Source: Eucommia ulmoides (lineage: Eukaryota; Streptophyta; Magnoliopsida; Garryales; Eucommiaceae). Taken from it: a stretch of DNA of 64,000 nucleotides. Shown piece after piece: positions 24,231 to 35,232 of the stretch (positions are counted from its first letter, which is position 1; every line of letters begins with the position of its first letter). The notes beneath the pieces were generated by a model. That model searched no databases. It saw nothing but the letters and a program-made list of their open reading frames with translations, and was not told where the DNA came from. Location of the stretch: NCBI GenBank assembly GCA_016647705.1, contig CM028339.1, positions 18,742,803 to 18,806,802 on the forward strand, in the 5' to 3' direction. A program made the position numbers and the translations under genes.

Positions 24231-25310
24231 GAATAAATAAATAAATAAATTCCAATTTAAATGTTAAGGTGTCGATTTGAAAATTTAGAAAAACATTTAA
24301 CTCGAAATTTTCGTTTAACTTTTAATTAAAACTTTTTGGGATGAAATTGCAATTTAGAAAATCTTGAATGTGGAAAGTGGATAAAAAATGAAGTGTTAAA
24401 GAAATAAAGGGGAGAAAGGTGTAATTAAATAAAAGATATTTATATATATATATATACATACACATTTACATACGGGCGGGCGTGTGCCGTGAGCTCAGCC
24501 GGAGACACGGAGATGTGGGAGAGGAGCGACGTGGCGTGATGAAAACCAAAAATCCGTCCACAAAAACCCATGCAATTAAATGTTATTATGATCAAAAGCT
24601 GGGAGAGAAGGGAAGAAATCACACAAGTTAGAGAGAGAGTCGGAGGGTGTTCGACGGTGTACTCAGTCTGACGTTGTGGTTGTGGGTTCTATCATTAAAT
24701 GATCGTGCGGGTGGGCTCAGTCTGGTCCCTGTGTGTGAATGCGTCTTCGGTTGTTCGTTCGACGATCGTAGGGGTGAGATTGTCAATAGCGTGGCCGTTG
24801 CCGTTCGTCGCCGTCGTTCGGTAAGTTAGCGTATACGTTTAAATTTCTATGGTATATGTATATATGTGTTGTGTTGATCATTCAGGTACATGGGTGCATG
24901 TGTGTGATCGTCGCCATGGTGCAGCCAGCGGTGTGTGTCACCGCTGCGGCAGTGTGTGGGCATGTGTGTGATTTCTGTTTCGGTATAGCGCAACAGAGTG
25001 TGGGTGTGTGGGGGAAGTTGTTTAGCTCGTCGGTCATCGATCGTTGACGATTGTGGGTGGATCATTGTCGGTCAGTGGTGATCGTTGCACTGAGGTTGGA
25101 TGCCGACGGTGAAGGGAGGTTAGAGAGAGAGAGGGGGTCGGAAAGTGTGTGTGTGTGATCGGTGTGTGGGCAGGTGTGATCGTGCTGTGTGGAGGTGGTG
25201 TTGACGACGACGGGGGTGTGGGCGTTGTTAAGTGCTGCCACCGGTGAGAGGGACGTAAGGGGGGTGGGGGTTGATTGGTGGTTGGACGGGGATTGTAACA
25301 GCAAATAGAG

Positions 25311-25341
<31 letters not shown>

Positions 25342-28300
25342 AGAAGAAAGAAGAAGAAAAGGAAATGGGGAAGAATAATTACACTAACCACCCCAACAAT
25401 AAAAATAAAAAACTAAAAACCTAATTCAACTTCTTGGCCTGTGGATGATTTGGAAACGGGTGAAATTTCAATCGATTATTATTTCTCGTTAAATAAAATC
25501 TTTAGCATTATAATTTTCGTAATTGTAATAATTTCGTAACGGTTAATTGTAATAACGTTATACATAAAATATTATCGTAACGGAATGGGGTGAATAATAA
25601 TAATTTTCTATAATAAAATGTGGGGATGGAAAAATTGTAGAATATAGGGCCTACATTGCATGATTAGATTATATTTTTACCCAAATATTAATTTAGGCCC
25701 TGTCACTAATAGGTTCGCAGACACCTAAGGAACGGTAGAGCATAGTCGGTAAAGGTTTTTAGGGAACAGATTACTAGGTGAGTGTATTGCTTTCTTGCAA
25801 AAATCTATTTTCATATATATAATGAAAAAATGTGTTTACTTGAAAATGGATGAACTTTCTAACTTACATGGATCAAGTGTTATTTTGGGTATTTTTGATA
25901 TTGTGGATTTGTTGTTGTTGAAGTGGAGATGAGTTGTTATTGTTGTTGTTGAGGTGGAGATGAGTTGTTGTTGTTGAGATGAGGTGGAGATTGGTGGTGG
26001 ATATTTACCCGTCTGGCATAGTCCAGTGAAGCGTTGTTTCACCTATCTGGTTTAGTCCAGTGGAGCGTTATTTCACCCGTCTGGCACAGTCAAGCGGAGC
26101 ATTGTTATATCTTGTTAGGAAGGCATATCCTACGGGATACGGTACCGTTGCGACTCCTGATCGTGAGGTTAAAACGATCACATAGCTAGCCGAGGTGTGG
26201 TGTGATGTGGTGTAGTGAGGTGTGGTATGATAGGGTGTCGTATATAGCGTTTTGTCGTATATGACATTTATATATACTTTATTTTATACTAGCTTGGTGT
26301 ATCCATTTACGACGATATATCTAATATTTCAGTTGCGTTATACTATATGGTTGCTGTGACGTTTTGGTTGATTTTTCACTGCTTAGTTCAAATGTTATAA
26401 ACATATATACGTTGATTCTGTAGTGACAGGAAAAAACTGATTTCCTTGTGGTATATATATATATATTTATAATATGAGATTTGTATTTGGAAATGTGAGG
26501 TGTATATGTTATATGCTTGATCGATTTAAATGTTTTTATTAAGAAGACAATACAATCGCAAGTGAAATAGTTAGGAGTCGGTCCTCTACTGGCGCTAGTT
26601 AGGATCCGGCAATACCGTAGTGAGAGGGTATTAATTTGGAGGTGTTGGTTGTTGCAACTTATTAGAAGTTCAGGATTGTGTTTATCTTTGTGGTTATTAA
26701 AGTTTTTTTTGTAGGGACGGTTGTGTCGCCAATTAGATAGTGTATTAAACTAGTATGATTATTTTTTTGGTGGTTGTGTATTTATTTATGCATATGTCGG
26801 TTAGCAGATATTTTGGCATGCAAGTGATGTCATGATGTTTGTCATGCCGGCCCCAGGGTGATGGGTGTTCGGATTGGGTTGTGACAGTTTTAAACCCTAA
26901 AATTTAAATAATAAATAATTTAAAAAATCGAAAAAGCTCGTGAACATTTTAATTGTTAAACGAACTATGTTTGAACATAAAGTTTTTCAGGCTCAGCTTG
27001 AACTTGAGCCTTGAATAGTTAAAAAAAAAGTTGAAGCAAACTTAAACACTTAATACTCCCCTCAGGTTAGGTTAAGACACCTTCCATTATACTTTATTGA
27101 TAAAAATATTATTACAATATAATATTTTTTGATTTTTTTGGTTGCTTATTTCATATTTTATTAATTTGTATTCTCTCTAGTTTTCTATATTTTGTGTTTT
27201 AAATTTGTTACTTTTATTTTGTATTTTTTATTTTCTTTTGTTTTTTGGTAAATAAAAAAAAATTCTAGAAAATAAAATAAAATAATGGAATTTGATAAAT
27301 CAAAAAATTAAAATTTTCTTCTAGTTTTCTTCTATGTTTTTTATTTTTTCCCTTTCCATTTTTATCTATAAATACTATATACAAAAAATAAAAAATAGAA
27401 AATAGAAAACAAGAGACAACGATAGTAGTAAAAAATAAAAAACTAAAAGAATAAAAATATAATATGAAGTGTCTAAGGTATTATGAAAATTAAAATTATA
27501 GGGGTAACATGATAAAGTGTCTCAACAAATATTGAAAAAATATAGAAATTATATCCTATCTCACTTATTGATAATTTAAAAAGTAAAATGCAAAAATAAT
27601 AATCAACTTTATAAATATAAGCTCTTAAAACATTGTCGTATAAATTATCCTATTTAACAAACTAGTGTCTAAATGATCCTATTTTATAAATTATTATATA
27701 TTATTGTCCTTAGAAAAATTAGTTATAAACTGGCGCATAGAGCCGGTCAAAAAGTTAAATAAATTTATATTAGTCCATTTTTAATATTTGTATACTAAAT
27801 ACTATTTAGTTACTTATTGACATAGATTTAAAAAAATAAAGGAATATATCTAAAACAAGTGCCACCGTGAAGGTGGTGTACTTTTTTTCAAATCTATGAT
27901 ATATATATATATATATATCATGGATTTTAAGTTTTAAGTAGCATAGTGGCCGATCCATAACGAATTTTTCACTATATGTTGATAAATCGATTGCAAACCG
28001 ATTCACCCATAACAGTATTGTAATGACCCGAATCACCCGTAACGACCATTACGGGTATTGTAACAACTGTTATGGACCGCTAGTCCTACAGACAATTTCT
28101 GTGCCCATATTTTATTTATAATTTTATCATTATTTGTTTTTCTTTTTATGTTTTCATTCTTGTAAAATTGTAGGATGTTTTTTGACTTTTATTTTTTACA
28201 ATTATTGAATTAGTCTAAAATTTTCTAAAAATTCAATACTGTTATCATCGATTTCCATTATCCGCTAACGTGTCGATTTCCTTACCCGCTAAGGTGTCAA

Positions 28301-30031
28301 TTTACATTATCCGCTAAGATTATAGAGGTTACAGATAGACTGATATTTTCACTACCGTTACACCGCAAGCACAACTTTATCATTACGTAATCTGATTTAA
28401 AACCACCTAAGTTGTGTTGTTTTCGATTCACCGGATCTTTGGAAAGGAGTAAAAAATAAAAAAATCAAGATATGTGCTAGAATTTTCTAGTCTTCCTTAT
28501 TCCTATTGAAAGTCACTGCTAAATAGTTCAAATATTCAAATAAAAAAAATGACAATTGATCCAATGATAGGACTAAGGACATGTTTAATAAAAAATAAAA
28601 TAAAAAAATAAGTGCCTAAAATTGATTATATTAAACACTTACCCCTTCATTTATTTCATTTTGCTTAATTCACTTCATTGTTTCTCATTAAAAAAAATTA
28701 TATTTTGACCATTTTGCCCTTGATCCCCTAAGAAAGTTTAATTACAATTAAGTTTATATTTAAATTATTTTAAATTACGGTTAGGTTTTAATTTTATTTT
28801 AAATTTAAATTATTGTTATAATTTAGTTTAATCAATCACACTACATAAGAATACATAATATTTACAAATTTTTGGGTTAATTTTTTCTTTTAATTTTAAT
28901 ATAAAAATTTATTTAAAAACTACAGTTAATTTTTATTTTTAATTTTAATATTTTTTTAAGATTTAACTAAAGTTAAAATAGCACGTTTTGTTCTCAGTTT
29001 TTATTTTTTATTTTTTATCTTGATTCACAAGTGTAGGAGGAAGTGACTTCGGTGGAGGTCCCTCATAAGAGATGGATTACTACACCTCATATTCATACTA
29101 GAACCAGAATGATGCAATCAAAATCCTAAGATAAGGATTCCCCGTGTAAGAACCATTGGATCATCACATAGATAGAATTGCTAAAAATGCAAAGAAAGAT
29201 TTTGCGTTTTGTCAAAGGGCCACAAGCAGGCTCGTGGACTAGTATCCTAGCACGAGGGAACGCTAGGCGTGATTCTTGATCGAGCCGGATGATGAAAAAT
29301 TATCATGTCCAGTTCCTTCAGGGGATGGATCTAATAAGACATTTATATTTATAAATAATAAATTCAATATCAATAATAATAAATAATAAAATCAATAATA
29401 AATAATAAGAAAAGTAATATTCATGTGCTTCGGGAGGGGTACGAATGCAAGAAGGGAATTGAACCTCCGAATTCACCAATTATGAGTTGGGCGCTTTTAT
29501 GTAAATTAAACAATTTTGCATATAAATTTTGCACTTATAAAAAAAATATATATATTCAACACTTAAATTTTCAACAAATTTTATTAAACAAGTTTATGAT
29601 ATTTTCAAAACTTAAAAATTAAATGGTTATCTGGTCCAAAGTCAGTTATAACAAGTGAATACTTGAATTAGACCATTTCCTATGAATTTTTGTGAATCCG
29701 GTGGCAGCTAACCTGAGTGAACGTGGAATACCATATCCGCATGGAGAACCACCGGAAGAAACAGAGCGTTTGGCTCCAACGTCAAGAACTCGAGATGGTA
29801 GGACCCATACGTCCCGTCGCTGATTTCCACGGCCGAGATCTCTCCGTACTCCGTCCAAGCAATTGGCCTCCGTTGATCTCTCTTCACCACAGTCCCGACG
29901 CGCCATTCACCCCCGTTGTCGGAACCCAACGTTGCACGCGCCGACACACACAAACAATACGCAACCAAAAATACTAAGACAGAAAATGGCGGCCAAAAAG
30001 CTTTAATGGTCTTCATTGCGATTGAGTGCAC
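21321..30031 (-). CDS. Vicilin-like two-cupin seed protein, At2g18540-like (five exons)
   Basis: Exons in transcription order are 30031-29713, 23541-23366, 23277-23197, 23037-22732 and 22343-21321. They total 1905 nt and 634 residues, with GT-AG introns and matching phases. Residues 1 to about 31 form a signal peptide (hydrophobic PPFSVLVFLVAYCLCVSA). The N-terminal cupin (about 40-165) includes FLPVVLHADMVFHVHSG and GDVYRLQPGTVLFVQS. A linker carries GAYSSIRDLILGFDKRIL. The C-terminal cupin (295-425) has GPHWNPSATEIAIVTQGRG and EEGDVFTVPRFHPMAQMSF with a Cys pair. Residues 428-634 are a Glu/Arg/Lys/Ala-rich tail, probably one long helix or coiled coil, ending in Gly5-TPPAQE. The layout and length match the Arabidopsis vicilin-like protein At2g18540 (about 700 residues). 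A secreted or vacuolar seed protein is likely; whether it is storage or regulatory is not known. Intron 1 is 6.2 kb. A second Met (residue 6) could also start. The frame is intact. Confidence 0.9.
21324..21944 (-). repeat. Homopurine low-complexity region encoding the Glu/Arg tail
   Basis: The coding strand is almost pure purine (GAGGAGGAGG, AGGAGAGAG), with imperfect repeats of the form EEARRREEEE. All three frames of the opposite strand stay open for long stretches, which is a by-product of the composition and not real genes. Such DNA is prone to length change. Confidence 0.85.
24092..26886 (+). mobile_element. Solo LTR, 2795 bp, copy 1
   Basis: It starts TGTAAAACCC and ends GGGTTGTGACA, flanked by the 5-bp duplication GTTTT (24087-24091 and 26887-26891). 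It matches 34890-37818 along its whole length. Shared blocks include AAAAATTCGGGGTGAAATTG, GTGAAATTTCAATCGATT, CGATCGTGAGG-like sequence with TTAAAACGATCAC, CTACTGGCGCTAG, and TGTCATGCCGGCCCC near the end. A 29-base A run lies at 25311-25339. No internal region or second LTR is present, so this is the scar of LTR-LTR recombination. The ends fit large plant Gypsy LTRs; the lineage is not certain. It lies in intron 1 of the cupin gene. Confidence 0.9.
27072..27520. mobile_element. Possible MITE
   Basis: The ends GTTAAGACACCTT and AAGTGTCTCAAC are imperfect inverted repeats, and the interior is a loose AT-rich fold-back (TTTTATTTTGTATTTTTT against AAAAAATAAAAAATAG). No target duplication was verified. 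Confidence 0.35.
29040..29339 (+). pseudogene. Organelle-derived fragment with group II intron domain V
   Basis: The end of this piece (29282-29315) folds as a 34-nt group II domain V. GAGCCGGA pairs with TCCAGTTC with one C-A mismatch, a two-base bulge TG follows, TGATGA pairs with TTATCA, and the loop is four A. The catalytic AGC triad is present. Upstream sequence (CCATTGGATCATCACATAG, GGCTCGTGGACTAGTATCC) is not AT-drifted like its surroundings and reads like an organellar intron. Which intron it comes from was not identified. Both margins are approximate. It lies antisense inside intron 1 of the cupin gene. Confidence 0.6.
29445..29498 (-). pseudogene. Broken plastid-type tRNA-Ile(CAU)
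   Basis: On the - strand GCGCCCAACTCATAATTGG gives an anticodon stem-loop with anticodon CAT, then a variable loop and GGTTCAATTCC, the T arm. This matches the plastid trnI-CAU as I know it. The 5' acceptor and D arm are absent and the 3' acceptor is mutated, so it is a nuclear plastid-DNA fragment and not a working tRNA. Confidence 0.75.
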
Positions 30032-30322
30032 ACAGTTGAGCGTGAAAAATCCAAGTGATAATTCTTGGGAGCATTGATTTTCCTTACTTTTTTTTGCCCT
30101 CTTTTAAAAGGGGAAAATGATGAAGGCTGGGTGAGCCACGTGGTAACATTGTTGACACGTGTGTTTTCGACGTGCCATGTGTAGCCGCTTGAGTTCGAGG
30201 TGTTGAGGTTTTTAGTATTGAGACAGAAGCTCTTCACGTGCCAAATGCAACGATCGGTAAGATAATGAAAATTAACGTCCAAAGGTGTCATGAAAAATAA
30301 TGGAAAATTTATATTTTTGGTC
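30032..30322 (-). promoter_or_regulatory. Proximal promoter of the cupin gene with G-box/ABRE cluster
   Basis: CACGTG occurs at 30137-30142, 30156-30161 and 30235-30240, and a further ACGTG at 30170-30174, all within 210 bp of the start codon. On the - strand CCTTTTAAAAGAGG near 30101-30114 may serve as the TATA region, leaving a short 5' UTR. Clustered CACGTG boxes are typical of ABA- and seed-maturation-responsive genes and fit a seed cupin. The stretch ends at a Mutator-like element. Confidence 0.55.
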
Positions 30323-30982
30323 TTTAAAATATGGAGTTGTTTATCCTTATAATGTATTTAAAAAATAAAATAAAATACTGAAATAATATTATTTTTAACT
30401 TATTTACGAAAGTAATCTCACCAGAGATGTGATTCGCAAGTTTGAGGGTTTGACCGTATACCCGGGATTGCGAACACCGGGTATACAAATTACGTTCATA
30501 ACGCTAAATAATAAAATTGAGAACACAAAAAACGGATAAGAGAAGAGAAAACTTATGTAAGATAATAGAAAAAGTTTGGATGGACATAACTTTGCACTCG
30601 GTGGTCTGTTTGGGGCGATTTTTTTTTTTTTTTTTTTGATTTTGGGTATTTTTTTGAGATCTAGGCGTGGCAAACGCTGCAAGCGGTTTGATTGAGTAGT
30701 TTTTCAAATAAAGCCCGTTTTCACCATCAATTTTGGATTTAAAGTGTTGGGTGACTAAATTTGTAATCTTTGTCGCGAGCATGCGTCTTGTCCCATTGGT
30801 AAAATTGAAATCTTCAAAAGTCAGAGTGATGACTCAGATCAGACCCAATTTTAAAAAAAAAAAAAAAAAAAAATCGTCCCTAACGGACCATCGAGTGTAA
30901 AATTATGTCCATCTAAACTTTGAAGAGCAATATAGTGTTTTTGAAATGTTGAAGAGCAATAAAATGTTGTGGCAATATCATT

Positions 30983-31540
30983 ATTTAAAAATTATTCACT
31001 AATCCGTTTTTGGTATTCTCGATTTTATTATTTAGCGTATGAACGTAGTTTGTATACAAAAAAAGTAGGTTCATTTCTGTTACAGATGGACGACCATTTT
31101 TTGTTAACTCAAAATTTTCAAAAAAACTGCATCGTCATCGAAACAACTCATCCGACCAACTTTGACGATTATTTAAAAATTATTCAATAGTCCATTTTTA
31201 GTGTTCTAAATTTTATTATGTAGTGTTATGAATATAGTTTATATACAAAATTTTTTGTTCATTTTTGTTACGGACATACAATTTTTTGTTAATTTCAAAT
31301 TGTCGAAAAAATTCTGCCGTTATCGAAATAGCTCATCTGGTCAATTTTGACGATTTTTTAAAATTCATCAACTTATCCGTTTTTAGTGTTATAAATAGTA
31401 TTATGAAGTGTTTTGAATGTAATTTATGCACAAAAAAAATAGATTTATTTAAAATATTGATAGGCCACCGTTAATCAACTCAAAGTTGCCGAAAACTTTA
31501 AACATTTATTAGGCAAAAATGTTGTTTTTTTTTTTTTTTT
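30983..31540. repeat. Three ~186-bp tandem units inside the Mutator-like element
   Basis: Units start near 30983, 31171 and 31356. Each has an ATTTAAAAATTATTCA-like start, then CCGTTTTTAGTGTT, TTTATTAT, a run of T/A, TTGTTAA and TCATCGAAACA-type blocks. The steps are 188 and 185 bp and the units are well diverged. Confidence 0.65.
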
Positions 31541-31569
31541 TTTTTAATTTTATTTTTGGGGGGAGTAAA

Positions 31570-31625
31570 CCCGGGGTTCAGTACCCTGAGTTTTACAGAA
31601 CCTGGGGTACTGAACCCTGGGTTTG
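31570..31625. other. Imperfect hairpin in the Mutator-like element
   Basis: The arms AACCCGGGGTTCAGTACCC and GGGTACTGAACCCTGGGTT are near-perfect inverted repeats around a short loop, just inside the right terminal repeat. Confidence 0.6.
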
Positions 31626-31815
31626 AAAGGCAAAACGAAAAAGAAAAAAAAATTGTATACCCGGGTTCGCAACCCCGGGTATACGGTCAGACCCCCAAAC
31701 CTGGGGGGGGATCACATCCCCGGGTGAGATTACTTTCGTAAATAAGTTAAAAGTAATACTATTTCAGTATTTTTTTTTAAATACATTATAAGTGTAAACA
31801 ACTTTTAAAATATGG

Positions 31816-32595
31816 GGTAGATGTAGGAGTGATTGTGGGTTGGGTCGGTCGGATTTGGGGTGATTTAATGAATCGATTTGAGTTCAGTGGGTTACAAGTG
31901 TTCTGGGCCAAAAATCCAACGGACTGTATTGGGTCGGGTTTGGTTGATGTCCCAAATTGTTGTGGGTCCAAAAACCACACAGATTACACATTTACACATT
32001 AAATTTGTTTTTTTTTTTTTAGAAAAAAATTATGCAAAGCCCACCATCATAAATATTTAATATCTCTAAAATATTAAAATGAGAAATTTAAAATTCAAAA
32101 AACAAAACAAAATTATTACACAACATCACAAACATCACAACTAATACCAATGAACCAAATAATTGAAAATAAATAAAATTCTGAAATAACAAAAAAACCT
32201 TAAATAATTAAATCACTTATAGGTTGCAGCTATACCATTTCGCTCCAAAACTGCATCAATCACATGTTCCAAGTTCCAAGTCAAAGCAAATTAAAAAAAA
32301 AAAAAGTTAAGAAGAAGAAGACGAAGAAGATGACAAGCAATGTATATTTGGAATTTAAGAATCCTTACTCATTAATCATCAATTACTGTAGTTGCCGAAC
32401 TCAATTCAACAAGTTCTACAACAAAAGAATAATATAAACAAAAGAAATTATAGTTGAGTCAATAATGAATTCTGGATAAAAAATTTATTAAAATAAAAAT
32501 ATAGAAAATAATAAATATTACCTTACTCGATATTTTTTATTTATTCTACTACGCAATATTGCTTCCCGAAGATTGATTAGTTTTTAAGACCGCAA
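31816..32595. other. AT-rich stretch, possibly hAT 3' end
   Basis: TAGGAGTGATTGTGGGTTGG near 31822 resembles a hAT terminus and lies downstream of the - strand transposase remnant. No partner end with matching duplication was confirmed. Nothing else was recognised. Confidence 0.3.
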
Positions 32596-33114
32596 TCAAT
32601 TCTGAGTGCAAATAAGAGCCTCAACCATCTTTGTCGATAAAGAATTATAGAAAGGATTAAGAATTCTCCCACTAGTACTAAAAGTGGACTTAGATGCAAC
32701 CATGGACACTGAAATTGCAAATACTTCCCTTGCAACTTGAGAAAGAATTAGATATTTTATTGAATTACTCCTCCACCATCTCAAAATTTCAAAATCATCA
32801 CTTTTAGTTCTTACTGGGTTAACTAAGTTTTTATCCAAGTTTGATTTACTAGATATATTACATTCTTCCACTATGTGTTTACAAAACTGAGATAAAACTA
32901 AAGCCCAAGCATCTTTTTTTTTTTTTTTTTTTTTTTCATTTAACCCACTCTTAAGTAATGAATCACTCATATTTTCACTAATGATGACATTACCAATTTC
33001 ATTTGATGTATACCAATCATATAAACGAGTCAAAGAATCCATAACATTCTTTATTAACACTTCCACAATTACAACCTTATAATTTATTCTCAAACACCAA
33101 TTAATATATCTCAA
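32596..33114 (-). pseudogene. hAT transposase remnant, C-terminal dimerisation region
   Basis: The 172-codon open stretch carries DDFEILRWWRSNSIKYLILS, SMVASKSTFSTSGRILNPF and STKMVEALICTQN, the C-terminal dimerisation region of hAT transposases (usually SESTFS or SESAFS; here SKSTFS). A run of T at 32921-32937 encodes a Lys stretch not usual for the family. The N-terminal zinc finger and catalytic core are not seen to the right, so this is a fragment. It is clearly different from the transposase at 54387. Confidence 0.75.
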
Positions 33115-33147
33115 TTTATATCGAGAATAAAAAACACTCTTAGATAG

Positions 33148-33442
33148 GTATCTATGTGAACTCTGAGATTTATCAAATTACAAATTTGATCCCTCAAGTT
33201 TCATATTTGTTTTAATGCATAAAACTTAACATTTTGTTAATGATTTTGGATGAAATAAGTTGGGGTTTACTAGAATGATGAAATAATAAAAATATCCCAA
33301 TTAAAAGGCCATGTGTTGAGAACAACTCATTTTTCGTTCAAAACCATTAATAACTTTTATAATTTTACGGGGATTGAAACGAATGTAAAAGTTGAGCGAT
33401 CAAATGTGCAATTTCGCAAATTTCAGGGTCCACATAGACACT
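33148..33442. mobile_element. MITE with ~60-bp inverted repeats
   Basis: Left GTATCTATGTGAACTCTGAG and, inverted on the right, GTGTCTATGTGGACCCTGAA continue into matching AAATTTG(C)...TTTGATC(C/G)CTCAA blocks. No coding. A target duplication could not be fixed. Confidence 0.55.
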
Positions 33443-33911
33443 CACCCCATACTTTAGAGACCAAAAATATAATAAAATTTTAGTACTCAATATTTTATTT
33501 TATTTTCACTAAATAATCCTAATTTTTTGTCCATAAAATTGCATGTGATTTTCAATTTATGCCATTATGTCCACTCCTATAGTCACACATCACTTTTCTC
33601 AATAAACATCATTAATGACGTGAAAAATAATTAATTTTGTGAACGTTCAAATTATTTAAAATGTAAAAATAAAAAAATTAATATACCAAGGCAATCGACG
33701 TTCCATTATCTACATTTTGACACACACCCTGACTATTTTTGGTAAAGATTTAATTTTTTTTGAATGTTCACTAGCTAATGGAATGGAATGGTAGTTTTCA
33801 ATGGTAATTAGTGAACACTTATCATTAAAAATGTTCATTATTGAAACGTTCATCGATGTTCAGTAGTGACCGTTGATTATTAACAACATTTTTCTTTTCT
33901 GAATCTTCATT

Positions 33912-33972
<61 letters not shown>

Positions 33973-34322
33973 TTTTTTTTCTGTTTGTTGATTAGTGAAC
34001 TTTCATTATTGAAACTTCACATCATACTTCTTGGAAAACAATGAACATTCCATACTTAATCATTTGTTCATTCGTTTATTTTGGAAGTATCAATTATAGT
34101 TTTAACATTTGGCAAATATTTTTCAACCATTTGTAAATCATTTTTGTCTATGTTACTTCTATTTTTTTCACTAAAAACTAATCAATACGGATACAAAAAA
34201 ATGAAGAGCGTGAAATGCTTATTAAAATTGTATAATTTTTATAAATTTAATCCATTGTGAACATTCATAAAATGAGTCTATTGGTTGGTGTTTATTTTCA
34301 TAGTTAGTGAGTTATTAAGAAA
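33443..34322. other. AT-rich spacer with TA and TTTA microsatellites
   Basis: A TA run (about 33915-33942) passes directly into a TTTA run (to about 33972). No gene was recognised. Confidence 0.6.
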
Positions 34323-34889
34323 GTGATGTTTAGGGATGACAATTAAAATCGAACTGATAGGTAATCGAACGAAATTGAACCAAGCTGTTTGGTTTTGAAA
34401 CCGACTAAATGATTTTGGTCATGATTTTGATTTTGAAACTAGCAACCGAAGTGACTTTGGTTTTAGTTTTAGGATAGTAACCGTGAAACCGAACTGCGTA
34501 ACCAAATCTCGTAACCGATATTTTAGATATATTTTATGACACACACACACACACATATGATTATAGGGTTGACTAGGATTTTATTTTATTTGTTTTATTA
34601 TTTGGTCGATCACACTCATCTCTCAACTCTCACTCTTAGTCTTTGCTTTCTCGTTCTGGCGTTCTCTATGCCTCTCATCTCCATTCTCTCTATTTCTCAT
34701 CTACGTCGTCTTCGCCAGCATCAAGATCCAGTTCGAGAGTTGTCTCTGCCAGCTTCAATATCTAGCCCAAATTAATTGCTCATTTTCTCACTCTTATCTC
34801 ATCTCTCAACTTCCTTACCACCAGATCCAGACCTCACCAGATTGGAATTAACCAGATTGAGACTTGTCTTCGTCGGCATTGAGATCCAT

Positions 34890-35176
34890 TGTAAGACCTC
34901 AATTATAGCATGCACGTCATTTTAGCTACATTTTGGTGGAACTGGAAAAATTCGGGGTGAAATTGGGTCAATAAAAATTCAAATTCAAAATCTAGGGGTC
35001 AATTTGCAAATTTAGAAATATTAAATCCAAATTTTGGGGGGTAAATTGACATTTAACTTTTAATTGAAACTTAAAGGGGTGAAATTGCAAATCTTAGAAA
35101 CTTTTAAAAGTTGCAATTGATTAAAATTAAGATTTAAAGGAAATTGGGGGAGGAAAGAGTAATTAATTAAAAAGTT

Positions 35177-35232
<56 letters not shown>

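Larger units (their letters stand above)
23542..29712 (-). other. Intron 1 of the cupin gene (6171 bp)
   Basis: Donor CAG/GTTAGC at 29713/29712 and acceptor ATATAG/GG at 23542/23541 join VHSG to SGILSW in phase. The intron contains a solo LTR (24092-26886), a probable MITE (27072-27520), an organelle-type group II intron piece (about 29040-29339) and a broken plastid tRNA (29445-29498). Flanks of the solo LTR at about 23885-24091 and 26892-27060 (AAGCTCGTGAAC-like and GCTCAGCTTGAACTTGAGC motifs) look like halves of a hAT-type MITE. A TA microsatellite lies at 27898-27918. The remaining AT-rich parts, 23542-23880 and 27520-29040, hold nothing recognisable. Confidence 0.8.
30335..31803. mobile_element. 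Mutator-like non-autonomous element with long inverted repeats
   Basis: Left AGTTGTTTA... and right ...TAAACAACT are inverted copies extending about 160 bp (30335-30495 against 31803-31665), including ACTTATTTACGAAAGTAATC. A 12-bp direct repeat TTTAAAATATGG flanks it (30323-30334 and 31804-31815). A 9-11 bp duplication would be usual for Mutator, so a few bases may match by chance. Each arm contains a GTATACCCGG...CCGGGTATAC hairpin. The interior is a ~186-bp tandem repeat and codes for nothing recognised. It lies 0.3 kb upstream of the cupin start codon. Confidence 0.75.

Noticed and set aside
24190..24252. AAT and AAAT repeats as a possible array of spaced repeats (CRISPR-like)
   Set aside because: Simple microsatellite in a plant LTR with no unique spacers.
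31822..33580. Possible complete hAT element around the transposase remnant (TAGGAGTGATTG ... CCACTCCTA)
   Set aside because: The flanking 8 bp do not match and the inverted ends agree for only about 8 bases.
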